This document shows positions 43,825-52,179 of a stretch of DNA of 64,000 bases, in pieces. The DNA is taken from positions 62,001 to 126,000 of the forward strand of contig JADEXA010000003.1 in assembly GCA_015207365.1 (NCBI GenBank), given 5' to 3'. Numbering within the stretch: the stretch's first letter is position 1; the number at the start of each line of letters is the position of its first letter. The DNA is from Vacuolonema iberomarrocanum LEGE 07170. GTDB taxonomy: Bacteria > Cyanobacteriota > Cyanobacteriia > Elainellales > Elainellaceae. Both the position numbers and the translations under genes were made by a program. The notes under the pieces were generated by a model. It had not been told where the DNA came from. It worked only from the letters and a program-made list of their open reading frames with translations, and made no database searches.

Positions 43825-44679
43825 ATGACGAAGCGGATTTTGTGTTGTATTTCTGAATGGGGATACTGGGGCGAAGAATTTGTCGGTCCTTACGATGTTT
43901 TAATCGGTGCTGGCTATACGGTTGACGTCATGACGGCATATGGACGAAAGCCTCCAGCATTACCCCCCAGTATGGAAGCGGGATACCTCGATCCGCCTTT
44001 GGATAAAGTGGTGACCGATGCCCATTATGCAAAGCGAACCACCGAAGTTGATAAATCTGACCTGTTGGCCCATCCAATTAATTTATCGGCATGGTTTCCA
44101 CCGTTGCCCTATTTCAACGGGCCCAGTTTTGGTCACAATCTAGAGGCTTACTACAACCAGCGAAATGCTTGTTGGGATGATTTAGATCGGTACGATGCAC
44201 TGCTGCTGCCAGGGGGTTCTGGCCCAATGGTGGATATGGTGAATAACGAGCGACTGCACGATGTCATTTTGGGATTTTTGGCTAAAGGCAAGCTGATTGC
44301 AGCGGAATGTTACTCGGTTACTTGTTTGGCCTTTGCCCGCGACTGGACAGAACGCAAAAGCATTATTTGGGGAAAACATGTCACGGGGCATGCTCGCGAG
44401 TACGACTACAAAGATGGCACGGGTTTTGCCCAAATGTATGACTACGAAGGTAAGCCGATGAATACATCGGCGAACTTCGGGCCGCCTTTCTATCCACTGG
44501 AATATATTTTGCGAGATGCGGTGGGGCCGGACGGTCAATATCACGGCGGGGTAGGTCATACAATATCCACGATTTTGGACTATCCCTTCCTGACAGGGCG
44601 ATCGACCCAAGACTCGAAGTTGGTGGGGCAATTAATGGTTCAGGTGTTGGAGAACGGCCTAACGCGTTACGGCTGGTAG
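43825..44679 (+). CDS. DJ-1/PfpI-family protein (class I glutamine-amidotransferase-like), first of two
   Basis: The ATG at 43825 is preceded by AGAGG and gives 284 residues; a TTG at 43792 is also open. The fold signature is LCCISEWGYWGEEFVGPYDVL at the start, DALLLPGGSGPMVD, and the nucleophile elbow AAECYSVTCLAF, with the elbow Cys preceded by Glu. The length and the inserted metal-site-like HGH region suggest the Hsp31/glyoxalase III side of the family (glutathione-free breakdown of methylglyoxal or protein deglycation), or a hydratase. It opens a run of ten genes on one strand. Substrate not known. Confidence 0.82.
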   Translation: MTKRILCCISEWGYWGEEFVGPYDVLIGAGYTVDVMTAYGRKPPALPPSMEAGYLDPPLDKVVTDAHYAKRTTEVDKSDLLAHPINLSAWFPPLPYFNGPSFGHNLEAYYNQRNACWDDLDRYDALLLPGGSGPMVDMVNNERLHDVILGFLAKGKLIAAECYSVTCLAFARDWTERKSIIWGKHVTGHAREYDYKDGTGFAQMYDYEGKPMNTSANFGPPFYPLEYILRDAVGPDGQYHGGVGHTISTILDYPFLTGRSTQDSKLVGQLMVQVLENGLTRYGW

Positions 44680-44731
44680 TATCTCCCCCGATTGAAGCAC
44701 GTTCACTTAGCCTATAAATTCACTTGGACTT

Positions 44732-46438
44732 ATGACGGAAAGAACCGGCCGTTTCGGCATTCTCGAACAGTTTCAAGCCGACGGAATCACCCATATCTTT
44801 GGGAATCCAGGGACTGTCGAGCAAGGATTTTTAGATGCGTTGAGCAGTTTTGATGACCTCAACTACATCCTGACGCTGCAAGAAACCATCGCCTTAATGG
44901 CAGCGGATGGCTACGCCCGCGCAACCCAGAAACCTACCATCGTCCAGATTCACAGCACACCCGGTTTGGGGAATACCATCGGGGCACTGTACCAGGCGAT
45001 GCGCGGACATTCACCCCTAGTGGTGATTGGTGGCGATGCGGGCATTCGCTATCAGGCTATGGATGCCCAGATGGCTGGGGATTTAGTCGCGTTTGCCGAG
45101 CCTGTGACCAAGTGGTCGACGATGGTGATGGACCCCAAGTCTCTATTACGGGTGCTACGGCGGGCCATCAAAATTGCAGCGACTCCCCCCATGGGTCCTG
45201 TCTACGTCTGTTTGCCCCAGGATGTAATGGATTTTCCTGTGGACGAGGGGGTTGTGCCCACAAGCTTGCCGTCGACACGAGTAGTACCGGATGAAGACTC
45301 CCTACTTCAAGCGGCAGAACTGTTGATGAGCGGCCAGAAACCGATGATTTTTGTCGGGGATGGTATTGCCTACTCTGGGGCGCAATCGGAGCTCACTCGG
45401 GTAGCCGAGCTGTTGGGAGCGGAAGTGTGGAGTGCGGATTCAGGCGAAGTCAATATGAGTCTGGAACACCCCCTCTATCAGGGTTCAACCGGCCATATGT
45501 TCGGCGAGCAGAGTTTGCCGATTACGTCGAAAGGGGATGCCAATCTGATCTGCGGCACCTATGTATTGCCAGAGGTCTTTCCCATCTTGAAGAATATCTT
45601 TACTGAGGGGGCAAAGTCCGTCCATATCGACCTCAATGCTTATGAGATTGCCAAGAATCATCCGGTCGATTTGGGGTTGGTGAGCGATCCGAAGTTAACG
45701 TTGGCGAAATTAGCCGATCTGCTCGATGCGAAGATGCCCCCCGAAGCAAGGCAGGCGGCGACAGCGCGCTTGGAGGCGATCGCACAAGAAAAGCAGGCCG
45801 CTAAGGCCACTCAAATTGAAAAGGATCAGGCGGTCAAAGATAAGGAACCACTGCACTTTTCCTCGTTCATGGTGGAGCTCGCTGCCAGATTGCCGCAAGA
45901 TACGCTCATTTTTGACGAGGCGCTCACCAATTCTCCCCCCATTAGTCGCTACGTCCCCATCACCGAACCCGGCTCCTATTTTCAGACTCGGGGGGGCTCT
46001 CTCGGGGTCGGGATTCCAGGGGCGATCGGGGTCAAACTTGCCCATCCCGATCGACCGGTTTGGGGCTTTACCGGTGACGGCGGTGCCATGTACACCATCC
46101 AGGCGCTGTGGACAGCCGCTCGACACAACGTCGATGCCAAGTTTGTCATTTGCAATAACAGTTCCTACCGCCTCCTGCAGCTCAACATCCAGCAGTACTG
46201 GCAAGAGCAGGAGATTCCCAAACACGAGTTTCCCCTAAGCTTCGACCTCTCCAAGCCCACTATTCACTTTGCCCAACTGGCGCAAGCCACGGGGGTTGAG
46301 GGGGTGCGCGTGGAGAAAACGAGCGAGATTATTCCAGCGATCGAGCAAGCGTTGGCTCATGCGGGGCCATTCCTGATCGATTTGGTGTTAGAGGGGGATG
46401 TTCACCCCGAATTAATTGGTATTCGGTGCGGTCAATAG
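44732..46438 (+). CDS. Thiamine-diphosphate-dependent enzyme (benzoylformate decarboxylase / acetolactate synthase-like)
   Basis: The 568-residue protein has the three ThDP domains at usual length. The proton-relay Glu is E51 in TLQETIALMAADGYA; a central FAD/nucleotide-like domain follows (MIFVGDGIAYSGAQ); the ThDP motif is G448-D-G to N475-N476 (GDGGAMYTIQALWTAA ... VICNN). FGNPGTVEQGFLDAL at 23-37 resembles benzoylformate decarboxylases more than acetolactate synthases. An unusual Lys/Ala-rich insert (KQAAKATQIEKDQAVKDKE, about 355-373) precedes the third domain. It probably decarboxylates a 2-oxo acid to an aldehyde or joins aldehydes. It begins 52 bases after the DJ-1 gene. Confidence 0.87.
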   Translation: MTERTGRFGILEQFQADGITHIFGNPGTVEQGFLDALSSFDDLNYILTLQETIALMAADGYARATQKPTIVQIHSTPGLGNTIGALYQAMRGHSPLVVIGGDAGIRYQAMDAQMAGDLVAFAEPVTKWSTMVMDPKSLLRVLRRAIKIAATPPMGPVYVCLPQDVMDFPVDEGVVPTSLPSTRVVPDEDSLLQAAELLMSGQKPMIFVGDGIAYSGAQSELTRVAELLGAEVWSADSGEVNMSLEHPLYQGSTGHMFGEQSLPITSKGDANLICGTYVLPEVFPILKNIFTEGAKSVHIDLNAYEIAKNHPVDLGLVSDPKLTLAKLADLLDAKMPPEARQAATARLEAIAQEKQAAKATQIEKDQAVKDKEPLHFSSFMVELAARLPQDTLIFDEALTNSPPISRYVPITEPGSYFQTRGGSLGVGIPGAIGVKLAHPDRPVWGFTGDGGAMYTIQALWTAARHNVDAKFVICNNSSYRLLQLNIQQYWQEQEIPKHEFPLSFDLSKPTIHFAQLAQATGVEGVRVEKTSEIIPAIEQALAHAGPFLIDLVLEGDVHPELIGIRCGQ

Positions 46439-46450
46439 GAGGGTCTGACC

Positions 46451-46969
46451 ATGACGAGCGATCGCCTTTCAGCGAACGACCAGCTAGCAATTCACGCGCT
46501 GAATTCTCGCTATTTCTACACCCTTGATGGTCTCACGTTCCTCATTCCCGGCGATGCCGCCGAAAACTGGGCCGATACCTTTACGCCAGATGGCCGGTTT
46601 TCGATTGTGCGTTGGGACCGGGAGGTAGTGATGGAGGTGAGTGGGAGAAAAGCCTTGGCGGATGCCTTTCGGACATTCCCCGATATCGAGACCACCCGTC
46701 ATTGGAGCAATAACTTTTTTATCGTGACGGATGGCGCAGCGATCAAGTCTGGCTGCTACATCGTTGCCATGGACATCAAGCAGATTCCCGCCCGTTTGGA
46801 GCGGACGGGGCTGTACGAAGACGAGTTGGCCAAGGTTGGCGACGCGTGGAAGTTTAAAAGTCGCACCTTGATTCTCGATCCCGCTAGTCCGGGAGCGACG
46901 GATTCCCAACGTTCTATCACTAATCGCACCGGCGATCGCAGAGAATCATTGTCCTATACAGAGAGATAA
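46451..46969 (+). CDS. SnoaL/NTF2-like protein (small cone-fold enzyme or binding protein)
   Basis: The 172-residue protein starts 12 bases after the ThDP gene with a strong GGAGG site. ANDQLAIHALNSRYFYTLDG and ENWADTFTPDGRFSIVR are typical of SnoaL-like-4 / aromatic-dioxygenase beta-subunit-like NTF2 domains; TTRHWSNNFFIVTDG and WKFKSRTLI complete the sheet. The Ser/Arg-rich tail looks disordered. Such proteins act as isomerases, dehydratases or cyclases, or just bind substrate. Tight coupling with the flanking genes argues for a shared pathway. Substrate unknown. Confidence 0.8.
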   Translation: MTSDRLSANDQLAIHALNSRYFYTLDGLTFLIPGDAAENWADTFTPDGRFSIVRWDREVVMEVSGRKALADAFRTFPDIETTRHWSNNFFIVTDGAAIKSGCYIVAMDIKQIPARLERTGLYEDELAKVGDAWKFKSRTLILDPASPGATDSQRSITNRTGDRRESLSYTER

Positions 46970-46973
46970 CACT

Positions 46974-47672
46974 GTGATTCACCAGCTCATCTTTGCCCAT
47001 CCCAAACCCGGTATGAGCGAGAAAGACTTTCAGGACTACTGGGTCAACGTCCATGCGGTGAACTATGCCAGCAAAATTACCCAAATCAAGAAATACCTGA
47101 TCGATACCCGCATCCCGTTCGGCCCAGAGCCAGAGGATCCTCGCTTTAGCGGTGTGGCGGAAATTTGGCTGAACAACGAACAGGAGCAACTGGAATCGCT
47201 GCAATCCGATGCCTTTTTGCAGGGCGCGCGGTTGGACGAGCCCAATTGGGCGGCGTTCTGGCGAACGGTGGCGTTGGATACCGATACCCATGTGTTGTTA
47301 GAGGGACCGCCCCGTAGCCGCGACGAGAAAGGCATCAAATTATTTGCCATGGTAAAGCGTAAAGCAGGGGTGCCGCTGGAGACCTTCCGTCGCTACAGCC
47401 TGGAGGTGCACGGTGCCCTCGATCTGAAACTACCGGGATTGCGCCGCTATTACCAGTGTCATGCACGGGATGGCTTGTACGCGATCGGCGAGCCCCTACT
47501 CGATATGGTGGCCATGCTGTGGTTCGACAGTACCGAGGCGTTGCAGACAGCGCTCGATTCCCCACAGAACGCCGCGTCTGCCAAAGATTTGGAGAACTTT
47601 ATCGAGATGAAATATGCCTACACCTTCGTTGCCGAAGAGCACTGGATTATTGGGCCAGAACCCCGTGCTTAA
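46974..47672 (+). CDS. Protein with two EthD-type ferredoxin-like domains
   Basis: It starts at GTG (46974), four bases after the SnoaL stop, with AGAGA before it, and has 232 residues. Domain 1: HQLIFAHPKPGMSEKDFQDYWVNVHA, the EthD pattern of 'K-x-G-x-S-x-x-x-F-x-x-Y-W...H'. Domain 2: LFAMVKRKAGVPLETFRRYSLEVHGAL. Each ends with a FWR or W-x-x-S stretch and the His of the active cleft (H48-like and H143-like). EthD domains are dimeric alpha-beta barrels that cyclise, decarboxylate or oxidise small organic compounds without cofactor. The double copy would act as one pseudo-dimer. Confidence 0.78.
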   Translation: MIHQLIFAHPKPGMSEKDFQDYWVNVHAVNYASKITQIKKYLIDTRIPFGPEPEDPRFSGVAEIWLNNEQEQLESLQSDAFLQGARLDEPNWAAFWRTVALDTDTHVLLEGPPRSRDEKGIKLFAMVKRKAGVPLETFRRYSLEVHGALDLKLPGLRRYYQCHARDGLYAIGEPLLDMVAMLWFDSTEALQTALDSPQNAASAKDLENFIEMKYAYTFVAEEHWIIGPEPRA

Positions 47673-47700
47673 CCCTCCCAGCGATCGCTAGCCCCCTGTC

Positions 47701-47797
47701 TATAGCGGTGTGCAACCGCGTCAAGCACAGAAATGGATGTGTGTAGGCGCAACGCGCCCACACACATCCGTACTTAACTAACGCGCATAGCGCTATA
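47701..47797. mobile_element. Hairpin element family H inside the ten-gene run (97 bp)
   Basis: Ends TATAGCGGTGTGCAACCGCG and (inverse) TATAGCGCTATGCGCGTTAG; the centre pairs GGATGTGTGTAGGCGC with GCGCCCACACACATCC. TA outermost suggests TA-type insertion. It lies between the EthD and GMC genes and could weaken or stabilise the downstream mRNA. Confidence 0.65.
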
Positions 47798-47831
47798 AAT
47801 CTGGCAACCCTTGAGTGATGGAGACGCCACT

Positions 47832-49361
47832 ATGGATACAGAAGCAATGGACGCAGAAGCAATAGTAATCGGGAGCGGTTTTGGCGGTGCGGTCGCCGCT
47901 TTGCGGCTCGGTCAGGCCGGAATTAAAACGATGGTGTTGGAACGTGGCCGGAGGTGGACGATTGACGATCCCACCACCAACAGCACCTTCGCCACCTTTC
48001 GCCAGATCGACAAACGAGCTGAATGGTTAAATGACACTGGCCTGTCCCAAACCCCGGCCTATGAAGGAACCCCCATCGATCCATACGTTGGGGTGATGGA
48101 AGTGGTGGCACATGGGGAATACAAATTCCTCGTGGGTTCCGGTGTGGGGGGAGGGTCCCACGCCTACGGTGGCATTCTGATTCAGCCGCCCAGGGAGCTT
48201 TGGGGCAAGGTGTTTCCTAGCGAAGTCTCCTATGACGAGATGGATTCGGTTTACTTCCCCCGCGTCCACAACGAAATCGGCTCCTCGTTGATTCCCGACG
48301 ACATTGTGGAGAGCCCGTATTACCTCGGCCTCAAGGTGTTGGTGGAGCAAGCCAAAAAGGCTGGCTTTCCCATGGTGGAGTCCACCTCCAACAACATGAA
48401 GGATGGCATGACCAAATTCATGATGGGAATCGACTGGGATATCGTGCGGGAAGAAATGGCGGGAACTAAGGTGCCCTCGACGATCGCCGCTGAGTTCTGG
48501 TTCGGACAAAATAGCGGTGCCAAGCAAACCTTGGATCAAAACTATCTCAAGCGAGCCGAAGAAACCAGATCGGTGGAGATCCGGCCGCTCCATTGGGTGC
48601 AACGGATCGCTCCGCTGCCGGAAGGGGGATATCAAGTCGATGTGGATGTCATTAATGAGCAAGGGGATGTCGTCGAGTCGCAGGTGTTAACCTGCCGCTC
48701 GCTCTTCATGGCGGCAGGCACCCTTGGTACGACAGGGCTGCTCTTGAAGGCGAAGGCAAAGGGGTATTTGCCCGATATCAGCGATCGCATTGGTCAAGAA
48801 CTGGGCAACGACGGCGATACCTTCGTGGTGCGCTCCAACCTGGACGCGACAACCAACCCCCATCTCGGTGGCCCTGGGGCGATCGTGATTATGAACTACG
48901 AAAACCCCATATACCCCTGTGTGATGATGCGGGCACCGCTGCCGCGCTTCGAGACGGACTATCCCGATTTGAATGCCATGGGGACCTTCATCTTTAGCAT
49001 GACGCCCCACCGGGGGTCTCTCAGCTACAACGCCGATAGCGATTCCATTGACCTCAACTACGCCAGTGATGAAAATGCGAAAGCCGCTGCCCAGCAGCTG
49101 GTGGAGCGGATGAGCGCCGCCAACGGTGGCGATAGTTCACCGATCTCCGCAACCATCACCGGTCACCAACTGGGGGGCGCTGCCATGGGGCAGGTATGCG
49201 ATACCTACGGACGCGTGCAGGGGTACGCGAACCTGTATGTCGTCGATGGGGCCTTGATTCCTGGCTCCAGTACCTGCGTCAACCCCGCCCTGACCATTGC
49301 AGCTGTGGCCGAGCGTTGTATGGAACATCTTATCCCCCAAGATTTGCAGCTAGGACGTTAG
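47832..49361 (+). CDS. GMC-family FAD oxidoreductase (cholesterol-oxidase-like)
   Basis: The ATG at 47832 follows GGAG at 8 bases and gives 509 residues; a TTG at 47811 is open but less likely. The FAD-binding Rossmann motif is GSGFGGAVAALRLGQAG, with the ribose Glu in VLERGRRW. The second FAD contact is VGSGVGGGSHAYGG. The C-terminal active part reads GHQLGGAAMGQVCDTYGRVQGY ... VVDGALIPGSSTCVNPALTIAAVAE, with the catalytic His and Asn of cholesterol-oxidase-type GMC enzymes. It oxidises an alcohol to a ketone or aldehyde, passing electrons to O2 or a carrier. No export signal is present, so it is cytoplasmic. Confidence 0.88.
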   Translation: MDTEAMDAEAIVIGSGFGGAVAALRLGQAGIKTMVLERGRRWTIDDPTTNSTFATFRQIDKRAEWLNDTGLSQTPAYEGTPIDPYVGVMEVVAHGEYKFLVGSGVGGGSHAYGGILIQPPRELWGKVFPSEVSYDEMDSVYFPRVHNEIGSSLIPDDIVESPYYLGLKVLVEQAKKAGFPMVESTSNNMKDGMTKFMMGIDWDIVREEMAGTKVPSTIAAEFWFGQNSGAKQTLDQNYLKRAEETRSVEIRPLHWVQRIAPLPEGGYQVDVDVINEQGDVVESQVLTCRSLFMAAGTLGTTGLLLKAKAKGYLPDISDRIGQELGNDGDTFVVRSNLDATTNPHLGGPGAIVIMNYENPIYPCVMMRAPLPRFETDYPDLNAMGTFIFSMTPHRGSLSYNADSDSIDLNYASDENAKAAAQQLVERMSAANGGDSSPISATITGHQLGGAAMGQVCDTYGRVQGYANLYVVDGALIPGSSTCVNPALTIAAVAERCMEHLIPQDLQLGR

Positions 49362-49463
49362 CGATAGGCGATCGCGATTGAACGATCGCGATTATTCAAT
49401 GAGCCAAGCGATGGCATGGCATTTGAACCCACACGATTCGAACAGTAATTTGGAGGCAAGATT

Positions 49464-50918
49464 GTGAGCCAGGACGAAACCCGCAAAGTCGCTACCGCAT
49501 GGTTCGATGCCCTCGATCGCGGCGATATGGACGCCGCGATCGCCTGTATGGCAGATGATATCGAGTGGGTGAATTTGCCCAAGATCCCTGGGGTGAGCGA
49601 CATCATCCCTTGGATTGGTACCGCCCATGGTATCCCGGAAGTGCTCAAGCAGTTTTCCACCCGCGACGGCATCGTGGAAGTGAAGCAATTTAAGCCCGTC
49701 GATCTGGTGGTCGAAGGCAATGTCGCCGTGGGAACCGTCCACGATATTTCGACGGTGTTGGCGACGGGACTGGATTTTGAAATTGTCTTTGCCACTTGGA
49801 TGGAAGTGCGCGATGGCAAGATAGCCAAGTGGAAATCCTATTGCGATCCGGCTCCGATTATCGCGGCCTTTCGGGGGGATGTTTCCGCCCGTCTGATCGA
49901 GTCCGTCCAGACGCAAGATGTCGCCACGCTGAAAACATTGCTGCATGCCAATGCGGGCGACCCCAACACGCGCGATCCAAAAACCGGCCTGACGTTGCTG
50001 ATGATGGCCGCCTGCCAAGCCCATGTGGAGATGGTGCAGATCCTGCTAGATGCCGGGGCCGATGTATGGACGGCTGACAGCAAGACAGGAGCTACAGCGT
50101 TGCATAAAACCTGTCAGGGGGGAAACCTCGAAATCGCCGCAATGCTGCTCGATCGCGGTGCCTTCATCGATGCGGTGACGCCCAGCATGGGGCACACCCC
50201 CATCATGGATGCCCTGTGGTACAAGTGGCCGGAGTTGGTCAAACTGCTGGTCGATCGCGGCCAAAACCTCTACTTCGGTACCCACTATGGGTTCGCGTTG
50301 GAGGATCACATTGCCTTCGAACTCAACGTTAACCAAGGGGAAGAGAAGAAAAAGTTTGAAACCATTAAGGACACCATCGACGCCGGTAAAGCTCGAGACC
50401 AAACGGCGATCGCCGAGCAAACCGTGATGGCGAGTACCAACAAAGGCGAGCTGCACGCGGTCAAGGAACTCATTGCTTCGGGCACCAATGTCAACACGGT
50501 TTACCCCCACATGAATTCCTTTACGGACGGGCATACGCCCTTGCTCGTGGCAGCCCGCGACAACCACAGCGAAATCGTACAGGAGTTGCTCAAAGCCGGA
50601 GCCCATGTGCGGGTCGAGGACTGGGTCTTCAAAGGGGCTCCCATCCACAAGGCCACCTACAACGGGAACCCTGGCATTCTCAAGATGCTGGTGCAGCATC
50701 CCGATATCGATCTCGACGTACAGGGTCCCATTAACGGCTATACCCCCCTACACGATGCCCTCTGGCATGGGTTTGTCGACTGTGCGGAAATCCTAGTTCA
50801 TGCCGGAGCCCGTCTCGATCTGCGCGGTCACGACGGCAAGTTGCCGCTGGATATCGCCATTGAGGTGTGCGGCGAAGAATCTGACATTGTGAAGCTCATT
50901 CGCTCGAAACTGTCGTAG
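49464..50918 (+). CDS. Fusion of an NTF2/SnoaL-like domain and ankyrin repeats
   Basis: The GTG at 49464 follows GGAGG. Residues 1-130 form a SnoaL-like domain (VATAWFDALDRGDMDAAIACMADDIEWVNLP ... VFATWMEVRDGKIAKWKSYCDP). Residues about 140-484 hold roughly eight ankyrin repeats: GLTLLMMAACQAHVEMVQIL, GATALHKTCQGGNLEIAAML, GHTPIMDALWYKWPELVKLL, then, after a less regular middle part, GHTPLLVAARDNHSEIVQEL, GAPIHKATYNGNPGILKML and GYTPLHDALWHGFVDCAEIL. Ankyrin repeats bind proteins; here they may hold the enzymes of the run together. The first domain may be catalytic or ligand-binding. It follows the GMC gene by 102 bases. Confidence 0.85.
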   Translation: MSQDETRKVATAWFDALDRGDMDAAIACMADDIEWVNLPKIPGVSDIIPWIGTAHGIPEVLKQFSTRDGIVEVKQFKPVDLVVEGNVAVGTVHDISTVLATGLDFEIVFATWMEVRDGKIAKWKSYCDPAPIIAAFRGDVSARLIESVQTQDVATLKTLLHANAGDPNTRDPKTGLTLLMMAACQAHVEMVQILLDAGADVWTADSKTGATALHKTCQGGNLEIAAMLLDRGAFIDAVTPSMGHTPIMDALWYKWPELVKLLVDRGQNLYFGTHYGFALEDHIAFELNVNQGEEKKKFETIKDTIDAGKARDQTAIAEQTVMASTNKGELHAVKELIASGTNVNTVYPHMNSFTDGHTPLLVAARDNHSEIVQELLKAGAHVRVEDWVFKGAPIHKATYNGNPGILKMLVQHPDIDLDVQGPINGYTPLHDALWHGFVDCAEILVHAGARLDLRGHDGKLPLDIAIEVCGEESDIVKLIRSKLS

Positions 50919-51007
50919 GGGTTGCCGAGCGAATGAAGGCGGAATGAACTACTGCAAGTCTCGAACCGATGCTACCGGATTCAACACTGTTAAAGAGGAA
51001 AACCAGC

Positions 51008-51436
51008 GTGAATGTTTTAGCCGAAGTCAATGATATTTCTGTTTCCTTGGCCGTTAAGGATCTCGATGCAACAGCCAAGTGGTATCAAGATTATTTGGGC
51101 TTCAAGCAAGTTCTATTTCGTGATTTTCCGGAATACGGAACGCGCATTGTTTTTCTGGAAATCAATGGCATCTCAATCGAGCTGATTGAAGACCAGAAAT
51201 GGACGGCGATCGCTCGACCCAATCCCCCGCAACACACCACCGTTCAAGGGGTCAGCCAAGTTCGCTTTATGGTTCATGACATCGAGAAAGTGTTGGAGCG
51301 AGTCAAATCTCAACCAGACATTGAAATCGCCTGGGACTTAATTGTGGTGGAAGATATTGGCTTTAAAGAATTCTTCATTCGCGATAACGAAGGAAATATT
51401 CTTCAGTTTGCCGAGACGTTTGAGCCCAATAAATAG
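51008..51436 (+). CDS. VOC-superfamily (glyoxalase/dioxygenase-like) protein
   Basis: The GTG at 51008 is preceded by AGAGG and gives 142 residues; a longer frame from 50969 is less likely. Two beta-alpha-beta-beta-beta units are seen: ISVSLAVKDLDATAKWYQDYLGFKQ ... IVFLEINGISIELIED, and SQVRFMVHDIEKVLERVKS ... EFFIRDNEGNILQFAET. The metal-type ligands of glyoxalase I are only partly present (E59-like in IELIED and E near FAE). It could be a glyoxalase, an isomerase or a binding protein. With two DJ-1 proteins it points to handling of reactive carbonyls, an inference. Confidence 0.82.
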   Translation: MNVLAEVNDISVSLAVKDLDATAKWYQDYLGFKQVLFRDFPEYGTRIVFLEINGISIELIEDQKWTAIARPNPPQHTTVQGVSQVRFMVHDIEKVLERVKSQPDIEIAWDLIVVEDIGFKEFFIRDNEGNILQFAETFEPNK

Positions 51437-51492
51437 ACCGTCCACTTGTCAACAAGCGCCAGCCGTTAGCATTAACTTGAGATGGTATCGCG

Positions 51493-52062
51493 ATGAAACT
51501 GAAAGGCAAAAAGATTGGAATCTTGATCGAAAGTGATTTCTACGAGCACGAGATTTGGTATTACCACTATCGCTTTCTCGAAGAAGGTGCAGACCTACAC
51601 TTCATGACCCGCCTGTGGGGGCAGCCCTCCATCACCTTTAAGGGGCATGAGTATCATGCCCCCTTCGAATGCCACGAGTCCTTCGAGGGCATGGACGACG
51701 AGACGCTGGAAAGCTTCGCGGCCATCATCGTGCCTTCGGCGATGGTGTCCGATCGCCTGCGCTACACCGACGATGTCACGAAATTACCACCGGCTACCGA
51801 GTTTCTTAAACGCGCCTTTGCCAAGTCAACCCTTCTCAAGGGCATCATTTGCCACGGCATGTGGCTAGTGGCTCCCGCCACCGAATTAGTCAAGGGTCGC
51901 CCTGTGACTTGTCACAACAATCTACACGGCGATGTGTTGGCCTATGGAGCCATCTATCAAGACAAGGATGTTGTGGTGGATGGCGACTTAGTCACCGGTC
52001 GTACGGGAGGCCACGCTCACCTGTTCGCGGCCAAGATTATCGAGCTTCTGGCGAAGGAATAA
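51493..52062 (+). CDS. DJ-1/PfpI-family protein, second of two
   Basis: The 189-residue protein is a compact PfpI-type DJ-1 member: GKKIGILIESDFYEHEIWYYHYRFLEEGADLHFM at the start and the nucleophile elbow GIICHGMWLVAP with Cys followed by His-Gly, as in the protease/deglycase class; the partner Glu may be E15-like in IESDF or E18. LVKGRPVTCHNNLHGDVLAYGA is the usual later strand. It differs strongly from the DJ-1 protein at 43825 (shorter, ICHG rather than ECYS), so the two are not simple duplicates. Possible roles are a glyoxalase III, deglycase or hydratase. Confidence 0.85.
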   Translation: MKLKGKKIGILIESDFYEHEIWYYHYRFLEEGADLHFMTRLWGQPSITFKGHEYHAPFECHESFEGMDDETLESFAAIIVPSAMVSDRLRYTDDVTKLPPATEFLKRAFAKSTLLKGIICHGMWLVAPATELVKGRPVTCHNNLHGDVLAYGAIYQDKDVVVDGDLVTGRTGGHAHLFAAKIIELLAKE

Positions 52063-52179
52063 GGCTCGATCGGCGATCGCCTTGCGATCCCTATTGGCTC
52101 TTCTAGCTTTGTTCTTCCTTGTAATTCTTACTCTCCAATTCGTTCACAATTTTCGTTCACAATTAAGGATGCTGTCACT

